Assembly: GCA_002353825.1 (NCBI GenBank)
Contig: DEKJ01000028.1
Coordinates: 91,791-155,790, forward strand
Source: Prevotella sp. UBA2725
GTDB lineage: Bacteria > Bacteroidota > Bacteroidia > Bacteroidales > Bacteroidaceae
Direction: 5' to 3'
DNA length: 64,000 nucleotides
Below, piece by piece: positions 34,241-42,770 of this stretch (positions are counted from its first letter, which is position 1; each line of letters opens with the position of its first letter). The notes beneath the pieces are model-generated. The model was not told where the DNA came from and made no database searches. It worked only from the letters and a program-made list of their open reading frames with translations. The translations under genes were made by a program, and so were the position numbers.

Positions 34241-35290
34241 ATGTATACCGAGGAACAAATAAAGGCAAAGATACGCTTCGCCGGTGCCAAGAAGCCTTCC
34301 ATGGATCGCCGCATGCAAGGCCACGACTATCGTTCGGTCAACATGTACATGATAACGATGCACACGGAGGGTTGGCTTCCGCTCTTCGGCACACTGGAGG
34401 GAGATGTGCACCAGCCTTTCGGCGCTGATAACGCTCCGCATATTGTGCTCAGCAAGTTAGGGCAGGCAGTAGCACACAACTTCTTTGACCTTGCGGTGTT
34501 CCATGAGGAGATCACGGTGATCATACTACAGATGATGCCGGAACATTTCCATGGTATTCTCTTTGTGAAGAAGGAGATGGATACTGTGCTCGGCAAGGCG
34601 CTCAACAGTTTCAAGGCAGGTTGCCGCAAGGCATTCCGCAACCTGTGCCCGGAGGTCTATGAGACAGAGAAAAAGCAGCAGACACAGCTAAGCCGCTGGA
34701 GAAAGGATAAGGAGCACGGCATCCTCTTCGCGCTGGGTTACAACGATAAGATACTGATCCGCGCAGGACAGCTGGCGACATGGGAGCGCTATCTCCTTGA
34801 CAACCCGCGGCGGCGTATGGTGAAAGAGCAGCACCCCGAGTTCTTCAGAGTGATAAGGGAGATAACATGGAAAGGAATAACCTTCTCGGCTATTGGCAAC
34901 CTCTTTCTCCTTCGGCATCCGCAGTTGTTGCAGGTGCAGTGCTCACGGCGCATGACGACTGAGGACATCGAGGCTGAGAAAGCTCGCTTCCTCTGCCTCT
35001 GTGCCAAGGGCGCGGTGCTTGTCTCGCCAAGGATCTCACCGGGCGAGAAGGCGATCATCGATGCGGCCTTCGACGCCGGTTATCCGGTGATCATCATCAA
35101 GGACAACGGCTTCGCGCCTCTTGAGAAGCCGCATGGCCGTGCCTTCGATGCCTGTGCCGCCGGTCGTCTCCTGCTTCTCGGCCCCACGCAGCATAGCAAT
35201 GAGCGGCAGCACGTCACCCGCAGCATCTGCCTCGGCATGAACGACATTGCCAGGAAGATATGCGAGAGCGACCCGCCCGCCGAGCACTAG
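34241..35290 (+). CDS. RAYT-like Y1 transposase with extra C-terminal domain
   Basis: The N-terminal ~230 residues match REP-associated (IS200-like) tyrosine transposases. The HUH metal motif is in MPEHFHGILF (His102, His104) and the likely nucleophile is Tyr167 in GYNDKIL. Such proteins nick and join single-stranded DNA at REP palindromes. The last ~110 residues (VLVSPRISPGEKAI, then DAGYPVIIIKDNGF and RLLLLGPT) look like a Rossmann-type domain of the DprA/SLOG kind. That assignment is inference. Directly downstream lies a large palindromic array (35284-35458), the expected substrate type. The gene is a single-copy insertion inside the polysaccharide locus and is not flanked by an obvious target duplication. 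Confidence 0.8.
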   Translation: MYTEEQIKAKIRFAGAKKPSMDRRMQGHDYRSVNMYMITMHTEGWLPLFGTLEGDVHQPFGADNAPHIVLSKLGQAVAHNFFDLAVFHEEITVIILQMMPEHFHGILFVKKEMDTVLGKALNSFKAGCRKAFRNLCPEVYETEKKQQTQLSRWRKDKEHGILFALGYNDKILIRAGQLATWERYLLDNPRRRMVKEQHPEFFRVIREITWKGITFSAIGNLFLLRHPQLLQVQCSRRMTTEDIEAEKARFLCLCAKGAVLVSPRISPGEKAIIDAAFDAGYPVIIIKDNGFAPLEKPHGRAFDACAAGRLLLLGPTQHSNERQHVTRSICLGMNDIARKICESDPPAEH

Positions 35291-35458
35291 AGCCGCCGCT
35301 CCTTAACGCCGCCAGCACTAGAGCCGCCGCTCTGCGGCGACATACGCAACGCAAGCAGGGAAGGCAGCCCTACCGGGCACAGCTACGGCGAAGAGCGGCG
35401 CAGCCCTTCCCTGCGCAGCTCTGCCGCTGCGTTGTGTTTGTCGCCGCAGAGCGGCGGC
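35284..35458. repeat. REP/BIME-like palindromic array beside the RAYT gene
   Basis: A 17-mer starting GCACTAGAGCCGCC occurs at 35284-35300 and 35314-35330. Perfect 19-bp arms at 35323-35341 and 35440-35458 (GCCGCCGCTCTGCGGC...) enclose further nested pairs: GCAGGGAAGG (35355-35364) with CCTTCCCTGC (35405-35414), and GCCC-TACC-GGGC. The whole could fold into one long branched hairpin. It overlaps the end of the RAYT gene and stops 17 bp before the end of the convergent GH2 gene. Confidence 0.85.
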
Positions 35459-35475
35459 CCGAGGTCGCTCCGGCC

Positions 35476-37869
35476 TCAGCGGGCCTGCAGCGCCAGCCGT
35501 GCCGTGCGCTTGCCGTCGCTGACAGTGACCTTGACCTTTCCTCCCTTATTGCCGCTGCGCAAGATGACGAGGGCGGAGCCGTGGTAGAGCGAGCGCTTGT
35601 TGCCGATGAACGGCTCGTCGCTCGTGATGTCGCCGTTGTCGACAGCCACAATCTCGGCATCGCCCTCAACACTGAACGTCAGCATGTCGGAGGCCTGCGG
35701 GCACTGCACGCCGTTCTTGTCCATAGCCTGGACGCGGATATGCATCAGATCCATGCCGGCGGCTTTCCATGTCGGCTTGTCGGGGGTGAGCGCCAGTTTC
35801 TTGACCTCTCCCGCTGTGCGGATAGCATGGCGTGCCACGACCTTGCCGTTATTTCGAGCTATAGCCTCCAACGTGCCGGGCTCATAAGGGATATTGTCCC
35901 ACCTGATCTTGTCGCGGTTGTTCGGATCGGTACTGTTCTTCTTCACGCCGAGGTTCTTGCCGTTGAGCCGCAGCTCCACCTCGTCGCTGTTCGTGAAGGT
36001 ATACAGGCTATAGCTCTTACCCGGGGTGAGGTTCCAGAAATCGGTGAGGTTGTCTGAGCCGGTCTTGATGCCGTTCCACAAACCACCTTCTGCCTTGTCG
36101 AGAATGACGCCGATATGCACCGTCGGCTCTGAGGAGAACATCGACTTGATGAGCCAGGCCCGAGGCTTGGGCTGCAGTGATGTGTCGAAGGCGCCATTGT
36201 CCCAACCTTTCTTCGGCCAGCCCTGACTCTCCCCGATATAGTCAATCATGCCCCAATAGGCCGCACCAATGACCTTCTTCAGATCCATGCCGAACCAGTT
36301 TGGTCCCATGGCAGCCATGCTCGCCTCACTCTGGTAGAATGTCATCCACGGGAAGCGGCGGCCGTCACCGGGGAAATACATATACCGGTAGTTGTATGCC
36401 TGGATGTCTGTATTCATGGCTAGGTCGCACGGCAGTGAGTCGGTCTGCCAGTTACGGAAGCGCGGATGCATGGCGACGGTCGTCAGACGCGTCGTGTCGT
36501 AACGGTGAACGAGGGTTCTGAGAAGTTTGTATGGTGTCACGCCCCAGTCGCCGAACGGCAGGTCAGCGATCTGCTGCAGCTCGTTGCCGAGGCTCCACAG
36601 CACCACCGACGGATGGTTACGGTCGCGCTGCACCCACTCAGGGATGTCATACTGCCAGTGTTCTATCCACGGCTGACGGCCGCCACCGTATTGTGTCGTC
36701 CACTTGTCGTAAGCCTCATCGACGACAAGCATGCCGTATTTATCAGCGAGCTTATACAGGTCTTCGCTGTAAGGGTTATGCGAGCAGCGGATATGGTTGA
36801 AGCCGAACGATTTCAACAACTGAATGCGTTTCTCGATGGCGCGGGGATAGGCTGCTGCACCGAGAGCGCCGAGCGTGTGGTGATTGGCGATGCCTTTGAG
36901 CAGCACCTTCTTACCGTTGAGCTTGAAACCGAACTGAGGACCAAACTCAATGGTTCGCATGCCGAAGGTATCGGAGACGCGGTCGAGGACCTTGCCGTTG
37001 TTGTCCGAGACCGTTGCCACAACGGTATAGAGGTAAGGATCATCAAGGTCCCAGAGATGGGCACTGGCAAGCGTGATGTCATTGAGTTTATATTCGTTGC
37101 TCTTCTTCATGCGCTGATATTGCAGGTCGTTGTCACTATTAGCGACGACACGGCCCTGCGCATCCAAGATCTGGATATTCACCTTGCCCGTCTTGTCCTT
37201 GCCGTAGTTGGCAATGGTCGCCTGTACATGGACGGTCTTGTTGTCGGAGGTCGTGATATACAGCGGATGGCGGTCAAAATAGATCGTACGCGGCGTGATG
37301 ATGAACTTCACGTCACGGTACAGTCCTGCACCGGTATACCAACGCGAGTTGTTCGCGTTACGCGTGTCGGCCTTGACGACGAGCGTGTTCTCCTGACCAT
37401 ACTTCAATAGGTTGCTGACGTCGATGCCGAAGCCGAGGTAGCCGTACTCCGTGCCACCGATGCGCTGCCCATTGAGATAGACATCGCCGACGAGCATGAT
37501 GCCGCCGACCTCGAGGTCCACTCTCCTACCCTTCCACGCAGCATTGGGGGTGAAGGTACGGCGGTACCAGCCGATGCCCATTTCCTTGAAGCCACGGGCG
37601 GATAGGCGGCTCTTGACATTCGCTGCCACATCAGAGTTATCGGCCTTCTCGTCCTTGGCGGGCGCGACCCACGGCTGTTCTACGAGGAAGTCGTGCGGCA
37701 GACGCACGGCCTTCCAGGTGCCGTCGCCCTGTGTCGCCGAGGCGGGCGTGAGCGATGAACGACTGAACTGCCAGTCGATGACGTTCACCGTGTCACGCTG
37801 AGCAAAAGCCGGTGTCAGAGAGAAGGCAACGGCCAAGAAAGATAAGGTTTTCTTAAGTGTTATATTCAT
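35476..37869 (-). CDS. GH2 family glycosidase (beta-galactosidase-like)
   Basis: This secreted 797-residue enzyme (signal to TPAFAQ) has the GH2 layout: a sugar-binding jelly roll (about 25-190), an Ig-like domain, a TIM barrel (about 290-590) and C-terminal beta domains that include a DUF4982-like region. The acid/base glutamate is Glu430 in WSLGNEL, and the likely nucleophile is Glu547 in YIGESQGW. Substrate is not readable from sequence; removal of galactose from rhamnogalacturonan-I side chains fits the locus. It lies downstream of GH115 on the same strand, with the 22-bp repeat in the gap. Confidence 0.9.
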   Translation of the reverse strand: MNITLKKTLSFLAVAFSLTPAFAQRDTVNVIDWQFSRSSLTPASATQGDGTWKAVRLPHDFLVEQPWVAPAKDEKADNSDVAANVKSRLSARGFKEMGIGWYRRTFTPNAAWKGRRVDLEVGGIMLVGDVYLNGQRIGGTEYGYLGFGIDVSNLLKYGQENTLVVKADTRNANNSRWYTGAGLYRDVKFIITPRTIYFDRHPLYITTSDNKTVHVQATIANYGKDKTGKVNIQILDAQGRVVANSDNDLQYQRMKKSNEYKLNDITLASAHLWDLDDPYLYTVVATVSDNNGKVLDRVSDTFGMRTIEFGPQFGFKLNGKKVLLKGIANHHTLGALGAAAYPRAIEKRIQLLKSFGFNHIRCSHNPYSEDLYKLADKYGMLVVDEAYDKWTTQYGGGRQPWIEHWQYDIPEWVQRDRNHPSVVLWSLGNELQQIADLPFGDWGVTPYKLLRTLVHRYDTTRLTTVAMHPRFRNWQTDSLPCDLAMNTDIQAYNYRYMYFPGDGRRFPWMTFYQSEASMAAMGPNWFGMDLKKVIGAAYWGMIDYIGESQGWPKKGWDNGAFDTSLQPKPRAWLIKSMFSSEPTVHIGVILDKAEGGLWNGIKTGSDNLTDFWNLTPGKSYSLYTFTNSDEVELRLNGKNLGVKKNSTDPNNRDKIRWDNIPYEPGTLEAIARNNGKVVARHAIRTAGEVKKLALTPDKPTWKAAGMDLMHIRVQAMDKNGVQCPQASDMLTFSVEGDAEIVAVDNGDITSDEPFIGNKRSLYHGSALVILRSGNKGGKVKVTVSDGKRTARLALQAR

Positions 37870-37891
37870 ATTTCTTGTTTATTGTTTACAG

Positions 37892-37940
37892 ATTGTTCGA
37901 CGTTCGACAAACGATTGGCTGACGTTCGACAAACAATCAC
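37892..37940 (+). repeat. Second copy of the 22-bp repeat (about two units)
   Basis: A partial unit (37892-37901), a full unit (37902-37923) and most of another (37924-37940) share the core GTTCGACAAACRATTGGC with the array at 1953-2062. It fills the spacer between the GH115 stop codon and the GH2 start. Confidence 0.85.
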
Positions 37941-40471
37941 TTTTCTGCTATTGGGAATAGGTAAGCCTTACGGACTGGCAACGGCTGTACTAGCCACTGG
38001 TCGACGACTATATGTGCATCAAGGGCACGGATGACAAGCGAGTGCTTGCCTGCCTTCAGGTCCTTCAATGGCAGCGAACGAAGGGCCTGACCACGCAACA
38101 CGTTTTCTTTCCATCGCTCAGAACGGAACGGCTCCTTCAAGGAGAAAACGATTGGTACAGCACCGTCTACACTGACAGAGAAACGGAGGTCACCATTGTC
38201 GTTGGGCTGCGTGGGGATGAGTGCCACAGTCAGCTCACTGTCACTGTCTTTTGCCGTAGTGAACGAATAGGTCAGAGAGCCGCCTTGAGGCAACGCCACA
38301 GCCCTCATGCTATGGCCGAGCATCTCAATGGTCGTTGTACCTTCTGAAGCCTGAGCATAATCGCAGGCATTGTGAGCAATGACGCCATCGGCCTTCAATG
38401 AATGCCCCTTTAGGGTATTAACATTTTCGTCACCTTTGGTCAGCCATTCCTTCACCTCTGCATCCGTCAACAAGGTCGGGAGGTTGGGCGCACCGAAAAC
38501 GGGAAGATCGCGCGGGCGCATGCTCATGGAACGCCGCCACTTGCCTCCGGACATCGTGTTGTTATAGTAATCGGTCAAAGAGCGTATCTCCTGATAGGCC
38601 GACTGGCTCTCGGCACAGGCATGATAGATCTTTGGATTGTTCGCAAACATCTCCTTCAGCGTCGAGCCCGAGGCCCATTGCCGGGCTTTCTGTGCCCACA
38701 GCAGTTTGCGGGCATGGGCGTCAGATGCGAGGACCGGATATTCAATTGCTGCGAAATAAGCATCCTTCAGTCGGGCAGGGATCATCTTCCCGACCTCTTT
38801 CACCTTAGCAGCGACAGTGGCATAACGGTCGAGGTACCGGTCGAGCTCCCCACCAAAGGCATTCGTGAACTCAGTGTTGCGCTGCGGACTCAGACCGCGG
38901 TCATAGAGCGTCTTGTCAAGCTCCGTCTGGCTCCAACCCATGAACTCGGGATGGCGCTCGCCACAGAGCCGGAAGAATTCCGTCATCGCAGGGAAGAGCT
39001 GCTCACCGGCCCCCTTACCAAACTGTCGGCAAAGCCATGCCTTATAATGGTCAGCGATGGTACTGCCCTTGACACAATCGATGTTCCACGCCATGTCGAG
39101 GAACAGTTCAAGGTCGTAGCCTGCCACCTTCGGGTCGTGGACATTGGCAATCCACAGTTTCCGGACATTGTGGTCATAGGCCGCCCGCATTTCGTTATAG
39201 ATGAGTCCGGGCTGCATCGTCGTGAGCCACAGATAATCGTGGGGACGGCCCCAGTAGCTGAGGTGATAGTAGACACCACCGCCCCCACTGCGTTTCTGTT
39301 CCTCGGCATCACTCAAGCGCGTCATGTATCCATAGTTATCATCACACCACATCAGCGTGACATAGTCGGGCACCTTCAGTCCTTTCTCATAGATCTGCAG
39401 CACCTCTTTATAAGGAATGAAGACCTGCATCTGCTTCGACGGGTCACCGACATATTTGCGCAACAGATCCTGCTGGTCGTTGACGACTTGCTGCAAGGCA
39501 TCGAACTTCTCCTGCATGGTCTTCACGCCTTCCATGGACCCGTCATGGATGCCACGCATGCCAATGGTAAACATATTCCCGCCCTTGGAGCCTTTCACCT
39601 CCTTGAGACGTTCGATCCAATAGTCCTGTACGGCCTGTTTGTTCGTGATATAATTGAACCATCCGCGCTTGGCCACATCCCATTCGTCAACATTATTGCG
39701 CAAGAGTGGCTCACAGTGACTGGATCCCACGACGATGCCACAGCTGTCGGCCATGGCTTTATTACCGGGGACCTTGAAGAACGCCGTCGTGCCCGTGTGC
39801 ATGGCCGGCCAGATAGCATTGGCACGGAGCCGGAGCATCAACTGGAAGATCTTCTTGTAGGTCTTCGGTCCGATGGTACCGAACTTCGACTTTTCAAAAG
39901 TGCCGTAGCTCCAAGGACGCAGCGTCCAGTCCTCATCATTGAGGAAGATGCCACGGTATTCGACAGAGGCACCCTGAAGGGTCGTGAAATGGTCATCGAT
40001 AGTGAGCCTGTCCTTGTGGGCAGGCACGACATCGCCCCACCAGACCCACGGACTGACGCCCGCCATGCGCGACAGTTCGAGGAGACCATAGGCGGCACCG
40101 CGGCCGTTACGACCGACAACCATGATCTGTCCGTCATGAACACCGATATAAAAGCCGTCGGTCTTTGTCTTTAAGGCTTCAACGGGCACGCCCCAGGCGC
40201 TCAAACGTTTCGATACAGCCTTTGAAGCTTTGTCCAGCTCTACAACATAAATGTTGGCACCGGATGCTTTATCCGTGCGATTGGCTGTTTTGCTGGTTAC
40301 AGCCTTCATGTCGGAAGAGAACATCTGAGCCGCCACCGTGACGACAGGGTCTGCATTCTTCTCAACATAATAAGAAACGGGATGCACGCCATCGTACCAT
40401 ACGGCTGCTGAAGCATGCAAGGACGAGCCTAAAGACAAGGCAAGCAAAGCTGAGAAAAGGATTGGTCTCAT
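37937..40471 (-). CDS. GH115 alpha-glucuronidase family protein
   Basis: GH115 enzymes release alpha-1,2-linked glucuronic or 4-O-methylglucuronic acid from xylan or other branched polysaccharides. Family segments are visible: VVGRNGRGAAYGLLELSR, GVSPWVWWGDVVP, YRGIFLNDEDW, RLRANAIWPAMH, VTLMWCDDNYGYM and GGGGVYYHLSYWG. The start at 40471 (MRPILFSALLALS) gives a clean signal peptide and places the -7 element at 40491-40498 upstream. The longer frame to 40570 would span the promoter and is rejected. The length is then 844 residues. In this locus it probably trims a glucuronic-acid-bearing side chain. Confidence 0.9.
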   Translation of the reverse strand: MRPILFSALLALSLGSSLHASAAVWYDGVHPVSYYVEKNADPVVTVAAQMFSSDMKAVTSKTANRTDKASGANIYVVELDKASKAVSKRLSAWGVPVEALKTKTDGFYIGVHDGQIMVVGRNGRGAAYGLLELSRMAGVSPWVWWGDVVPAHKDRLTIDDHFTTLQGASVEYRGIFLNDEDWTLRPWSYGTFEKSKFGTIGPKTYKKIFQLMLRLRANAIWPAMHTGTTAFFKVPGNKAMADSCGIVVGSSHCEPLLRNNVDEWDVAKRGWFNYITNKQAVQDYWIERLKEVKGSKGGNMFTIGMRGIHDGSMEGVKTMQEKFDALQQVVNDQQDLLRKYVGDPSKQMQVFIPYKEVLQIYEKGLKVPDYVTLMWCDDNYGYMTRLSDAEEQKRSGGGGVYYHLSYWGRPHDYLWLTTMQPGLIYNEMRAAYDHNVRKLWIANVHDPKVAGYDLELFLDMAWNIDCVKGSTIADHYKAWLCRQFGKGAGEQLFPAMTEFFRLCGERHPEFMGWSQTELDKTLYDRGLSPQRNTEFTNAFGGELDRYLDRYATVAAKVKEVGKMIPARLKDAYFAAIEYPVLASDAHARKLLWAQKARQWASGSTLKEMFANNPKIYHACAESQSAYQEIRSLTDYYNNTMSGGKWRRSMSMRPRDLPVFGAPNLPTLLTDAEVKEWLTKGDENVNTLKGHSLKADGVIAHNACDYAQASEGTTTIEMLGHSMRAVALPQGGSLTYSFTTAKDSDSELTVALIPTQPNDNGDLRFSVSVDGAVPIVFSLKEPFRSERWKENVLRGQALRSLPLKDLKAGKHSLVIRALDAHIVVDQWLVQPLPVRKAYLFPIAEK

Positions 40472-40490
40472 TGTAGGTTCTTTTTTCTTG

Positions 40491-40498
40491 CAAAGGTA
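40491..40498 (-). promoter_or_regulatory. -7 element of GH115
   Basis: On the minus strand TACCTTTG matches TAnnTTTG, 20 bp upstream of the start codon at 40471. It decides the choice of start. Confidence 0.6.
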
Positions 40499-40560
40499 GG
40501 GGAAAAACTTGATTTTCAACCTCAATATTGTACAAAAGAAAGAAGATTCGTACAAATGGA

Positions 40561-40643
40561 AGGGCGGCACTTGTGGTTGTCCGCAACCCGAATGGAAATA
40601 CTATTACCTAGCGAGTGCGGACGGCCACAAAAGCCGCCCATGC
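40561..40643. repeat. Pair of REP-like GC palindromes, opposite orientation
   Basis: One copy at 40561-40584 (GGGCGGC, TTGTGG, TGTCCGC) and an inverted copy at 40616-40643 (GCGGACGGCCACAA, GCCGCCC) flank a 31-bp spacer. A third copy is at 42737-42763. They fill the gap between the surface protein gene and GH115. Confidence 0.75.
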
Positions 40644-40662
40644 ATATATAAAAAAGATATAA

Positions 40663-42687
40663 TTACTTCACGATGAACTTCTTACCGTTCTGGATGTAGA
40701 CACCCTTCGGCAGGTTGTTCTTGTTCACGCGCTGACCATTGAGGTTGTACACCGGAGCGTTCGGGTTATTCTTCACTACCTCAGACACAGCCTGTTTGAT
40801 AGCGGTCGGACCGGTCACAGCACTGTAGACCGTCACCTTAGCGATAGCATCAGAGACACGATACAGACTGAACGCCTTATCGCCTTTGAGCACTGCTGTC
40901 ACAGGAGCATTGTCGGCTGCAAGATACTCATCAAGAGAAGCAACCACCGGATGGAGCGAAGTGCTGCCATAGTTACTGACAGATTCTACAGTAATGATAT
41001 CGTCGGCTGTAGCATCGGCAATCTTGAAGAACCAGTTGCTGATCCAAGAACCACTCTGGTCATCACCCTTCTTACCATCCAACAGCAGACCGATACCCGG
41101 ATAGATATGTGCATTGACAGGCAGGATAGCAGCAGAGCCAGTAGCGGTACCATCAGAGCCACACATAATCATATGGTCAATAAGCAGAGAGTCGGTGAAA
41201 GCAGAAGCCTTCTTTGTAAAGTTCGGAATCTCGTTGTAGACGATCTTTGCAGAGTCTGTAGCGTTGTAACCGAAGAAACGACCGTAAGTAGCGAACTTAT
41301 CTGTAACATTGTCGCCCTTCTCGAAACCGGCAGCAGTGATCTGTGCCTCTGTCAGGTGAGCAAAGTCGACAGTCTCCTTGACAGCATACTGCACATTGTT
41401 CTCAACGGTTGTCTGGGCAGAGCCATAACCGAAAGCCTGGGAGGTGATCTCCAGAGAACCAGCCTGATCAACAGCAATGTCGAACGGGAAAGCAGTAGGC
41501 TCGGAAGACTCCTTCACGGAACCATCCTTACCGGTGAACTTATAAGTGCCATAGATTGTCGGAGCAAGCGGTGTGTTGCTGTTGTCGCATGTGGCGTGAT
41601 AGGTCTTGGCATATCCCGTCGTGACGTTTGTAATATCAACAGCGGCTGTAGGCAGAGTGATGATATTGTTTGTAACATCCACAGTGACCTCATCCGACTT
41701 CAGGTTGTCGAGTGTAGTCCAAGCCTTCAGTGTGCCGGCCTCACAAGCATCGGTGACGAGCTGATCGGTATTGTTCGGATCATAGTTGGGGTTGTTGGAC
41801 CATGTGTAGCTACCCTCGTTTGTATCCGAATAGTTGACGGTTGTCTCTTTGCCATTGAACGAGAGGTGAAGCGTCTCATCCTCCTGGATACCGATGGTAT
41901 AGACGCGCTGTGCATTGTTGATACCGGTCAGCGTCACGGTCGGGGTGTTAGCCTCTGTCTTGTCGACAGACACCTCGATGTTATCCATATAGATAACAGG
42001 AGCGTAACGACCAGCAAGGATATAAAGACCGGTAGCGGTCATATCCACACCTTCTGGCACGGTATAAGTGTCAGAAGCGACTGGATCGTCTGCAGTAGGA
42101 GTCTGAATGGTGTACTCCACGGTACGAGCCAGTGTATCAATTGTCAATGTGACATTGTAATAGACACCGGCTGTCAACGTCTTATAGTTGGCAGAGTCGC
42201 CATTGATCGCGAAATCCTGGTCACCGGTAGCAGCTGCTGTCTTGCCAGTGTTGCCGAGCTGGGTGAGGTCGAAGAGTGCACCACCGTTGCTGACGCGATA
42301 GTTAGAGTTAGCCTTCTTTGTGGCAGTCGTCTTATCACTCATCACAGCAATCTCGGATGTCATGTGGTTGTTACCAAAGGCATTGAAGCAGAACTGGAAG
42401 CTCACGGTGTAAGCGGTGAGATCAGATGAGAGCTCATTCTTGATCTTGTCTGCATCCCAGAACATGTGGGCGGAACGGTCGTTGGCAGAATGCGTGAACT
42501 TCAGGAACTTACCAAAGTCATCACTGCCGATGCTTAGGCCGGAAGCAACACTTGGAGAAGTCCAGCCTGTCTCAGCAACGGTCTTGGCTGTCTCGAAGTT
42601 CTGCGAATAGATAATCTTCTTCGCACTCACGTTTGTTGAGCAGCAGAGGGCTACCAACAACGTTAAAAAGAAATAGAGCTTTTTCAT
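40663..42687 (-). CDS. Probable surface glycan-binding protein with T9SS-like tail
   Basis: The 674-residue protein starts at 42687 (MKKLYFFLTLLV), where a signal peptide begins; the frame extension to 42729 adds nothing. Residues about 25-215 look like a jelly-roll lectin or CBM domain (KIIYSQNFETAKTVAETGW, then VIYMDNIEVSV). The middle has beta-sandwich-like segments with several copies of a T-V-T-L/V-T pattern. The end (PVYNLNGQRVNKNNLPKGVY, then FIVK) is a typical short sorting-type tail. No catalytic motif is recognised. Its place after two susC/susD pairs suits a surface glycan-binding protein (SusE/F role). Function is inferred from position. Confidence 0.65.
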   Translation of the reverse strand: MKKLYFFLTLLVALCCSTNVSAKKIIYSQNFETAKTVAETGWTSPSVASGLSIGSDDFGKFLKFTHSANDRSAHMFWDADKIKNELSSDLTAYTVSFQFCFNAFGNNHMTSEIAVMSDKTTATKKANSNYRVSNGGALFDLTQLGNTGKTAAATGDQDFAINGDSANYKTLTAGVYYNVTLTIDTLARTVEYTIQTPTADDPVASDTYTVPEGVDMTATGLYILAGRYAPVIYMDNIEVSVDKTEANTPTVTLTGINNAQRVYTIGIQEDETLHLSFNGKETTVNYSDTNEGSYTWSNNPNYDPNNTDQLVTDACEAGTLKAWTTLDNLKSDEVTVDVTNNIITLPTAAVDITNVTTGYAKTYHATCDNSNTPLAPTIYGTYKFTGKDGSVKESSEPTAFPFDIAVDQAGSLEITSQAFGYGSAQTTVENNVQYAVKETVDFAHLTEAQITAAGFEKGDNVTDKFATYGRFFGYNATDSAKIVYNEIPNFTKKASAFTDSLLIDHMIMCGSDGTATGSAAILPVNAHIYPGIGLLLDGKKGDDQSGSWISNWFFKIADATADDIITVESVSNYGSTSLHPVVASLDEYLAADNAPVTAVLKGDKAFSLYRVSDAIAKVTVYSAVTGPTAIKQAVSEVVKNNPNAPVYNLNGQRVNKNNLPKGVYIQNGKKFIVK

Positions 42688-42736
42688 ACGCTTATTGTTT
42701 AAAGTTAATTGTTTGTTTTCGTTATTCAATCACAAT

Positions 42737-42763
42737 GCAGGGGCGGCCCTTGTGGCCGTCCGC
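42737..42763. repeat. REP-like GC palindrome (third copy)
   Basis: GGGGCGGCC, CTTGTGG and CCGTCCGC form an imperfect hairpin matching the copies at 40561 and 40616. It lies just after the susD stop codon. Confidence 0.7.
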
Positions 42764-42770
42764 CGCAATG

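Noticed and set aside
38621..40174. 517-codon plus-strand ORF
   Set aside because: Antisense to the clear GH115 gene, and its translation resembles no protein family.
40951..42429. 492-codon plus-strand ORF
   Set aside because: Antisense to the surface-protein gene, whose signal peptide, domain pattern and sorting tail are convincing.
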